From Owenia fusiformis (lineage: Eukaryota; Annelida; Polychaeta; Sabellida; Oweniidae), in the NCBI GenBank assembly GCA_903813345.2, contig CAIIXF020000003.1, forward strand, positions 31,387,248 through 31,451,247: 64,000 nucleotides of DNA, in the 5' to 3' direction. The notes beneath the pieces are model-generated. The model did not search any database. It was not told where the DNA came from and saw only the letters and a program-made list of their open reading frames with translations. The position numbers were made by a program, and so were the translations under genes. Numbering within the stretch: position 1 is the first letter of the stretch; every line of letters begins with the position of its first letter. Positions 57,195 through 64,000 of the stretch are shown here, in pieces.

Positions 57195-59334
57195 CGGACT
57201 TTTAAAAGAAAACATACGGTACCTAGAGGATATTCTTGAATATTCTAAGAAAAAGTGCATTCCAGGCATTATTTGCATGGTCGATTTTTTTAAAGCCTAC
57301 GATAGTGTTGAATTCGAGTATATAGAACATGTGTTGAGACTTTTTAATTTCGGGGACACACTAATTAAATGGGTAAAATTATTCTATACAGATATAAAGA
57401 GTTGTGTTTTGAATAATAATAGATCAACTGGCTGGTTCGATATTAAAAGATCATGTAGGCAGGGGGACCCCTTGAGTTGTTTGACATTTATCTTAGTGAT
57501 AGAAGTTCTGGCAATTAGAATTAGACAAGATCAGACTATTAAAGGGATCCGCTTGGGAAATAATGAGCAAAAGATCGAGTTATTTGCTGACGATACAACA
57601 CTGACAGTAGATAGCAAAGAATCTCTTAAACTGGCTTAAACATTTTTGATGAATTTAAAGATATTTCTGGATTATGTATTAACAAAGAAAAGACAGAATG
57701 TATGTATATTGGTTCAGAAAGATCTAAAACTGAGGATAAGTTATACGGTTTAAAATGGGTTAAAGATCCAAGTAAATTTCTGGGAATTTGTGTCTCATAT
57801 AATAAGAAATCAAATGATTTTGTTAACTTTGAGAAGAAATTAGACTCGCTTCAAAAAGTATTGAAAATGTGGTCAAGAAGAAATTTAACTTTATATGGTC
57901 GAGTTCTGATAATCAAAACGCTTGGTATTTCTAAACTGGTATATTCCATGTCAATGACAAATACCCCAAATGATATATTAACAAAGGCACAACAGATAAT
58001 TTATTCATTCCTATGGGGTGGAAAAACGGAAAAGGTTAAGAGACGAACTTTAATTGGTGATTACGACGAGGGTGGTCTAAGAATGATTGACATGTTTTCA
58101 ATGGAAAAAGCACTTAAACTGATATGGCTAAAAAGATTAATCGAACCTCGACAAAGTCATTGGAAATATATTCCAGAATTGTACTTTAAACCGCTTGGGG
58201 GAATTAAGTTCTTTATACAATGTAATTTTGATATTAAAACAATAGCCCACGACGTGCCAGAATTTTACTCAAATATTTTACAAATTTACTCTGATATAAG
58301 GAATATGCAAGCTCCAAGAACTAGTTCTGAAGTTAAAAGTGAAATACTCTGGAATAATAGATTTGTCCTAATTAATAACAAAGAGGTCATAAATAAGCAT
58401 CTTATGGATAATGGGGTCGTTTACGTAAATGACCTCCTAAATGACCAGGGACATTTTTTACAGTATTATGATTTTAAGGCAAAATACAACGTACAAATTA
58501 ATTTTATTGATTATTATGCTATAATATCAGCTGTACCGAAGGAGTGGAAACGTTTATTGAAGCGAGACTTAACTTCAGTTTTTGAACCGAGCCTACAAAC
58601 GGATCTTGTGCATTTAACACTTGGCGAAAAACCAGTGTCATTGAATGGTTTAACAGTGAAGTCAATTCAAAAAATATTAAATAGAAACAAATATTTGGAA
58701 CCACTATATAAAAATGAACATGATCGTGAGTTAGGAAGAATAGATTATTTTAAAATGGCTTATAGCTGCACGAAACAAAATAAAATTCGACAACTTCAAT
58801 TTAAGATTCTACATGGTATTTGTACCACAAATGCTTACTTAACGCAGATTGGAATTAAACAGGATGCTAGATGTAGTTACTGTCCATTAAGAGACACTTT
58901 AAAGCACAAGTTTTGGGAATGTAGGCGGGTTCAGATTTTTTTGAAAGCTATTAAAGAGAATTTGGGGAAATTATTCAATGTAAATCTTAATTTTTATTAG
59001 AAATGAACAATACAACTTCTGAACTATTTATTTGGCGCATCGCACAACAAATAACAAGTAACAAATACAAACAATGACCGATAAAAAGATGGGGATTATA
59101 CAGGATCCAACCTTCTTCCCCTAGGATAGATGTAAGATGTAAGATGATATGGTGTTCGGAAGATCTGTAAATAATGAAAACACTTTGCTAAACAGGCTAT
59201 CACTAGCAATCAAATATTATATATATGCAAAACAATTTAATGAGGTAAATCCCAACTTGGACGTGACTCAATTTGAAAATACCATGTTTATGTATATACC
59301 AGAACTTCTGGGTATGACTGTTGCGAATGTCTGA
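57195..59334 (+). pseudogene. L1/Tx1-like reverse transcriptase, broken
   Basis: Frames cover the palm (VDFFKAYDSVEFEY, SCRQGDPLSCLTFILV, catalytic FADD) up to a stop at 57639, caused by a missing base at about 57637. A long frame 57702-59000 follows with FLGICVSYNKKS, the thumb and connection region (FLWGGKTEKVKRR) and a Cys/His motif CSYCPLRDTLKHKFWEC. A third piece, 59149-59334, resembles the tail seen in L1-like proteins (LAIKYYIYAKQ). FADD replaces the common YADD. The changes show that it is inactive. Confidence 0.85.
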
Positions 59335-59440
59335 ATGAATGGAGGTGGTGTGAAAGTGGTTTAATATTTTATCATTGCCTTGTTTAATGTATTATTTTAT
59401 GTTTGATTCAATAAAAAAAAGAAGAAAAAAAAGAAAAAGT
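57195..59440 (+). mobile_element. 5'-truncated L1-like LINE
   Basis: The element begins inside the reverse transcriptase domain and ends in an A-rich tail at about 59411-59440. It lacks the endonuclease and the first reverse transcriptase blocks, as in a typical truncated insertion. It belongs to a different lineage from the LINE at 40988. Confidence 0.85.
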
Positions 59441-60161
59441 CACATTAGTGAGTTTGTGAAACAATGTTTTTAACCATTGCTAACTTTTTTACATTATTCT
59501 CATCTATTTTTTTAAAAAAATTTCCACCATGATTAGTTATTTACAATATTTACCCCATATGCCTCCAAGAGTTTGGTAATATTATACAAAATATTGTTAT
59601 GACTGATCAAGGACCATGTACCTTGTTTGTCCAAAAATAAGGATTAGATCTTAAGTTTAGTTTTGGCATATTATGTTGATCACTCTTACATGTACGTAAA
59701 TAGAGTAATAGTAAATAATTTTTATCTATAGTTTGTTGTTTACTCTCGAACAACATCTTACCTGGACATGTTGGGTATGTAGCAGAAGCAAAAGCGAGAT
59801 AAGCTCCGTGCAAAACAAAGAAAAATACTAGCTCCAGAGTAAAATGGTTAGTGTGAACCTTGAATGAAGAAAAAACAAGGTTGAACTTAGACACCCGCGT
59901 ATCAGAGCCGAAAATAAATTCAGTGGTGTATTGATAATTGCCAATGATATAATAATTAGGGATGAAAGCACGTTATGTCAACAGTCTAATTGATAGTGCA
60001 AACACATTCATTATACTTTACATTCATAATGTATTCAATAGCTTTTGTTTGTCACCTGCATTTAAAAGTAGGTTTAAATTAAGAAAACAAAGATCTTAGA
60101 GCTCGAACACAAGCAGTTTCTCCATTTTGTTATTTTGATGTTATTCAAAAGTAACTAGTAA
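59441..60161. other. Intergenic, nothing recognised
   Basis: AT-rich, with no supported frame or repeat. Confidence 0.4.
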
Positions 60162-60550
60162 CCCTACTATCACACCAAACTAGTTCTCACTACGTTCTCG
60201 AAAACGGGCTTCAACTGTGTACGAACGGACTGGACCTACTAAGAACCGTTTGGGATCTATTTAGAAACGTCATCGAACGTTCTCGGACGGGTAGGTCCTC
60301 TAGAACCTAGACAATGCTCAAAATGTTCTCGTGGTCGTCACGTTCTGCAATTAGAACGAGTGACAACGTACAAACCACGACCTGGACGTACTACGAACGG
60401 AACCGTCGTACTTCAATCCTACTAGGGACGTTTTAACAACGAGTTGAACTGTCTGAGGACGTGTTGAGAACGAGGTAGAACTAATTGCAAACGGGTTTAA
60501 ACTGATTAAGAACGTATTTAACACTGCTTATGAACGAGTTAGCAAAAATA
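60162..60550. mobile_element. MITE of the TATCACACCAAACTAG family, right end lost
   Basis: It starts CCCTACTATCACACCAAACTAG and is dense in GAACG/AACGG words. No matching right end is found before the next copy begins. Confidence 0.7.
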
Positions 60551-60553
60551 TAG

Positions 60554-60967
60554 CTATCACACCAAACAAGTTGCCACTGTGTTCTTCAAAACTGGTTTTA
60601 AACTGTGTGCGAACGGAATGAACATAGCTGCAACTTTCTAAGGTCTATTTACGAACTTTATGATCGTTCTCAGACGGGAATGTGATTTTAGAACTTTGAA
60701 TCGATTCAAAATTCGATGGCGACCATACCGTTCTGTAATCAGGTCATGTTGACCTTCTAGACTAAGGGACGCGTTCTACTACATTGCACACCGACGTGGT
60801 GCGACCTGAACGAACTGCGACGAACGAGATGGACGTATTGAAGACTGTTTAAGAACGAAGAAGCTAATTATTTCAGACATATTTCCCGACCAAAGCCAGA
60901 TTGAGCCCGTTTTACGACGTTTTCGTAGGACTGGCAAGAACGGGTAAGAACTAGTTTGATGTGATAG
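60554..60967. mobile_element. MITE of the TATCACACCAAACTAG family, complete
   Basis: The left end TATCACACCAAACAAGTT and right end AACTAGTTTGATGTGATAG are inverted repeats around a 380-bp interior rich in GAACG. It is nearly identical to 52403-52776. Confidence 0.85.
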
Positions 60968-61038
60968 TGGGGTTAGGGAACTTCATCATAGTATGTCCAG
61001 GTTGTATGTACTGAATGAGCAATAAAACGCTAACGTAT

Positions 61039-61124
61039 TAAAACGGACCCGTCCTGTTATAGAAGGTGTTACTATAATTAAATGGTAGCGTTAAAATACC
61101 GAACGTGACCTCTGGTTCGTTACA
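61039..61124 (-). repeat. 3' LTR of miniature element
   Basis: 86 bp; on the minus strand it starts TGTAACGAACCAGAGGTCAC. It ends TA where the other copy ends CA. Confidence 0.88.
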
Positions 61125-61138
61125 TCAACCCCCCTTTT
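61125..61138 (-). other. Polypurine tract of miniature element
   Basis: On the minus strand AAAAGGGGGGTTGA directly precedes the 3' LTR. Confidence 0.65.
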
Positions 61139-61442
61139 GAAAACCTGACCTACCACGGTCAGATGCCACTTTAACTTCACAAAGTTAGAAATGACAAAAA
61201 ATGGAATGGAGACCCATAATGGCCGTTACATAAAAATAAAAATGTCCAGCAGAAGTCTGGACTCACAAATAGTACCATACATAAAAAGGTTCATACAATA
61301 TAAATACAGGTATATAAAAATGTTGTTAAAGCTTGGCTGTAAAACTGCAAAAATGAAAATATAAAATGTCTCTGTATCACTGTCTCAGATATTGGTTGAA
61401 GTTTAACAAATGTCACTAGTTGATTACACATCACATATAAGT

Positions 61443-62201
61443 CTATCTGAATGGCTTCCAAGCCGCTGCTTGGACCTCTTCTCTTGTGGGAGGGGTGAGT
61501 TGTGACTCTTGGAGATTCAGGTCAAATGTCGGACTTGACCCTATCTCCAAGGTGAGTCTCTTCTCTGCTACGTCCGAGTATTTATCGTCCTTGATGGGTG
61601 AAATCCCAAACTCTTTTTGGAGTCTGGTTTCTAGCGACAACCTCTTTCTGGGGATAATGTATTTTGATCTTTTGATGTTCTGCGCCACCGTTAGAATCGC
61701 TTTCCTCTTCTTAGGTGGTTTTGGTGGTGGTGGAAATGGCTCCTCGTGAGGGGGTGTAACCTCGCCCGGCATGGCTGGTTCCGGCTCAGGGGACGGTGAG
61801 CGGGGACGCTCTGCTGGAGATTGATCTCCTTTAGATACGATCTTGAGACCCCAATCATCCAGTAGTCCTTGTAGAGAAGCTATCACATTTTCTCTACAGG
61901 CGGTCCCTATTGCAGTTTCAAGGGCCTGTAACTCCCCGGGTGCCATGGACTGGATGGCTTGAGTTATGATGGGGTGACACAGGGACGGTGTTGTCGCGCG
62001 TGACGCAACCAATCCCTCCTCGGAAGTCACTGTTGCCGCGGGTGGTGCTGGCTCCTTCGGGGGACGTGGGATGCAGTCTTCGAGACGCAGGGATGGCATT
62101 GTCGCGTGTGACGCAACCAATCCCTCCTCTGATGTCGCTGTTGCCGCGGGTGGCGCTGGCTTCTTCAGGGGTCTCGCAAGGACAGTCTGGGACGCAGTCA
62201 T
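61443..62201 (-). CDS. Unknown 252-residue ORF of miniature LTR element
   Basis: The ATG at 62201 overlaps the stop of the preceding ORF (ATGA). The N-terminus has two copies of a roughly 33-residue repeat (PAPPAAT.TSEEGLVAS.AT.PSL), then a helical segment (PGELQALETAIGTACRENVI), a Pro/Glu-rich part with PFPPPPKPPKKRKAI, which looks like a nuclear localisation signal, and a basic/acidic C-terminus. It has no zinc knuckle, protease or polymerase motif. The frame is long and uninterrupted for an element this small, but I know no relative. It could be a highly derived Gag or captured host sequence. Confidence 0.6.
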   Translation of the reverse strand: MTASQTVLARPLKKPAPPAATATSEEGLVASHATMPSLRLEDCIPRPPKEPAPPAATVTSEEGLVASRATTPSLCHPIITQAIQSMAPGELQALETAIGTACRENVIASLQGLLDDWGLKIVSKGDQSPAERPRSPSPEPEPAMPGEVTPPHEEPFPPPPKPPKKRKAILTVAQNIKRSKYIIPRKRLSLETRLQKEFGISPIKDDKYSDVAEKRLTLEIGSSPTFDLNLQESQLTPPTREEVQAAAWKPFR

Positions 62202-62365
62202 AGATTGGTGGGGGAGGGGGGTGTTCCTAGGTCGACGTCGTACTTCGGCGTGTTCAACGTAGGAGACATCATGGCCGGGGATAACGGGATGTCTACAATC
62301 TGCTTCCAGAAATCTGCTGCCGTCTCGTCATCCTTGGTGGGTTCTATTCCAACGATGTAGTTCAT
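62198..62365 (-). CDS. Short ORF upstream in miniature LTR element
   Basis: A 55-codon frame from ATG 62365 (MNYIVGIEPTKDDETAADFW) ends in a TGA that shares ATGA with the next ORF. Such an overlap suits termination-reinitiation. The frame stays open upstream through the primer site and LTR, so the true start is uncertain. Confidence 0.5.
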   Translation of the reverse strand: MNYIVGIEPTKDDETAADFWKQIVDIPLSPAMMSPTLNTPKYDVDLGTPPSPTNL

Positions 62366-62420
62366 TTCCTGTGTGGATAACACTTTTGTATACTGTAACG
62401 AACCAGAGGTCACGTTGGTA

Positions 62421-62437
62421 TCCCACCGCTGCCACCA
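62421..62437 (-). other. Primer-binding site of miniature element
   Basis: On the minus strand TGGTGGCAGCGGTGGGA follows the LTR after one base, identical to the site of the 44373-52195 element. Confidence 0.85.
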
Positions 62438-62438
62438 C

Positions 62439-62524
62439 TGAAACGGACCCGTCCTGTTATAGAAGGTGTTACTATAATTAAATGGTAGCGTTAAAATACC
62501 GAACGTGACCTCTGGTTCGTTACA
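62439..62524 (-). repeat. 5' LTR of miniature element
   Basis: 86 bp, TG to CA on the minus strand, flanked by GTAT at 62525. Confidence 0.88.
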
Positions 62525-62548
62525 GTATAATCTATATTCTCTAATATA

Positions 62549-62785
62549 CCCTACTTTCACACCAAACTAGTTCTCACTACGTTCTCAACGGGATTAAACT
62601 GTGTACGAACGGATTGGACGTACTTAGAACCGTTTGGGGTCTATACAAACTTCATGAATGTACTCGAACGGGTAAGTCCTCCATGCTAAAAATATGTTCT
62701 GAACGAACTGCGAATGCGATGGACGTTTTACGACTTTTTGGTAGGGTTCGAAATAACGGCCGAGATCTAGTTTGGTGTGATAGGG
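62549..62785. mobile_element. Short MITE of the TATCACACCAAACTAG family
   Basis: The ends CCCTACTTTCACACCAAACTAG and GATCTAGTTTGGTGTGATAGGG are inverted repeats, and the 190-bp interior is a shortened version of the longer members. Confidence 0.82.
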
Positions 62786-62954
62786 AGTGAAATGTTAACG
62801 TTCATACCATATATGACTAATACATTTAACGTGTATGTATCAAGGCACGAGCAATTTTCAGTAAAAACTTCACAATTTTGAGCCGTAACATTTTTTAGAA
62901 TTGTCTTTTCGTGACGAGGGGATATAGAGGAGCCCATCCGTTCGAGTTTCCAGG

Positions 62955-63560
62955 TGATACCTCAAATACCAGTTGACGGACTTCATTTAATAGGTTTATG
63001 CCTTATGGGTGTTCGACCTCTGATCGAGAAGGAATTTCAACATGTATGCTCAATCCAAAATGACCGCCATTTTTTTTTAAAAATTTAATATTTATAACTC
63101 GAATATTAGTTGACGGATTTTGTTCAAATTTAATATGCTGATGCCTAGAGACAAGGAGCTTTGTTCAAGAAGAAATTTTCAGGATAGATACTGAACTTCA
63201 AAATGGCTGCCATTTTTCGGAAAAACGTAATCTTAGATAACTCAAATTTCAGCGGCCGGATTTGGTGCCATTTGTCGTAAAGTGTAATCATTGATAACAC
63301 AAATACCAGTGGATGGATTTGGTTCAAAGTTTGTATACTTATCCCTGGAAACAAAAGAGCTCTGCTTGAGAAGAAATTTTCAGAAGACAGCTGAATTAAA
63401 AAAGCCGCCATTTTCGCGACAACGTTATATTGACAGCTCAAATACCAGTTGACGGATTTGATTAAAATTTTCTATGCTGATATTTAGGGACAAAGGAGCT
63501 CTATTCAAGAGGGAATTTTCAAGATGGCCCTATCTATCAAAACATATTCTGTTCGGCGGG
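62955..63560. repeat. Tandem repeat, about 5 units of 65-140 bp
   Basis: CCAGTTGACGGATTTG and variants recur with TGCTGAT.CCTAG.GACAA.GAGCT, TTCAAGA.G.AATTTTCA and ATGGC.GCCATTTT in the same order. Confidence 0.75.
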
Positions 63561-63742
63561 ATTTGTTACTTTTTGGAATTGCTGTTTTCTAGATATTAAA
63601 TACATTTAACTCATTTTTACAGTGTAATATCTACATCTATGTCTTTAAGCATCGATTTCGGGTTGCACTACTTAAACTCCTATCTAATAGGTCTTATGAT
63701 TGATTTGTAATTATAAATTGCACATTCCCCTGCGATATGTAT

Positions 63743-64000
63743 CAGGCCCGTAAGACACTTTTCTCGAAGGGGGTGCGGTTTTTAATAAAGAGAAAATAAA
63801 ATTGTCATTTTTTCCGCGTAAATAAAATCGCGTAAGTCAGAGGGGGGGGGGGGGGGGGGGGGGGGGTTGGGGGGTCAGTTACTCTCTATATTAAGGTCAC
63901 TCAGCCTATTTTGTAGTATTCTATTGTTTTCATATTGTTTTTAGTATGAGCAATTTGGAGAAGCATTGGAATAGGGAGGGTGTGCTAGAAGGCAATAGAA
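63743..64000 (+). mobile_element. Second copy of the CAGGCCCGT transposon, cut by the window end
   Basis: CAGGCCCGTAAGACACTTTT at 63743 starts a copy colinear with 54301 (GGGGTGCGGTTTTTA, AAAATTGTCATTTTTT, CGCGTAA, GGTCAGTTACTC). A G run of about 25 replaces the shorter one in the first copy. Confidence 0.88.

Larger units (their letters stand above)
61039..62524 (-). mobile_element. Miniature LTR retroelement (TRIM-like), 1,486 bp
   Basis: Two 86-bp terminal direct repeats (one difference seen) start TG and, in the 5' copy, end CA on the minus strand. The element has a leucine-tRNA primer site next to the 5' LTR, a purine tract before the 3' LTR, and a 4-bp duplication GTAT (61035-61038 and 62525-62528). 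No gag or pol domain is recognised; two overlapping ORFs of unknown kind fill the interior. It is non-autonomous. Confidence 0.85.

Overview
This is a stretch of animal nuclear DNA: AT-rich, with spliceosomal introns (GT-AG, polypyrimidine tracts), host genes spread thinly over long repeat-filled spaces, and a very heavy load of transposable elements. Intact homologues of Twisted gastrulation (TWSG1) and of the endosomal coiled-coil protein ENTR1, together with Gypsy LTR elements, L1-like LINEs and many palindromic MITEs, point to a marine bilaterian invertebrate. A lophotrochozoan such as a mollusc or brachiopod is my best guess, but the sequence does not settle the phylum.

Layout. A possible single exon lies at 307-391. 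The TWSG1 gene (+ strand) has three coding exons between 5110 and 9231; its second intron carries a 40-bp minisatellite into which a 1.57-kb hAT-type element has jumped. From 12896 to 20518 lies a complete Gypsy-type LTR element with apparently identical 833-bp LTRs, an intact gag and a ruined or missing pol. The 20.5-25.6 kb stretch is non-coding and holds a 750-bp near-perfect palindrome and tandem repeats. An atypical Rab-family GTPase with three exons lies at 25623-27094 (+). ENTR1 (- strand) has six coding exons between 38215 and 32119; its introns hold a MULE-like MITE, a foldback element and several palindromic MITEs, and a 60-bp minisatellite follows its stop codon.

The second half is dominated by nested mobile DNA. 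A LINE (- strand, 40988-52390) has been split by a 7.8-kb LTR element (44373-52195, - strand) with apparently identical 1,977-bp LTRs, a full Gag-protease ORF and only the C-terminal tail of integrase. After it come a gene for a type I membrane protein with repeated PAN/apple-like Cys modules (- strand, 52957-56360), whose coding exon is interrupted by a 1.73-kb DNA element (54301-56032), a 5'-truncated L1-like LINE (57195-59440, + strand), a cluster of MITEs ending in TATCACACCAAACTAG, and a miniature LTR element (61039-62524) with 86-bp LTRs and two unknown ORFs that overlap by ATGA. The window ends in a second copy of the element that broke the PAN-like gene.

The most interesting themes are three LTR elements that all lack reverse transcriptase yet look recently inserted and share a 4-bp WTAC target duplication; a miniature LTR element with novel overlapping ORFs; a Rab-like protein missing canonical switch I and NKxD residues; and DNA elements whose target-site duplications let the pre-insertion state be read directly.
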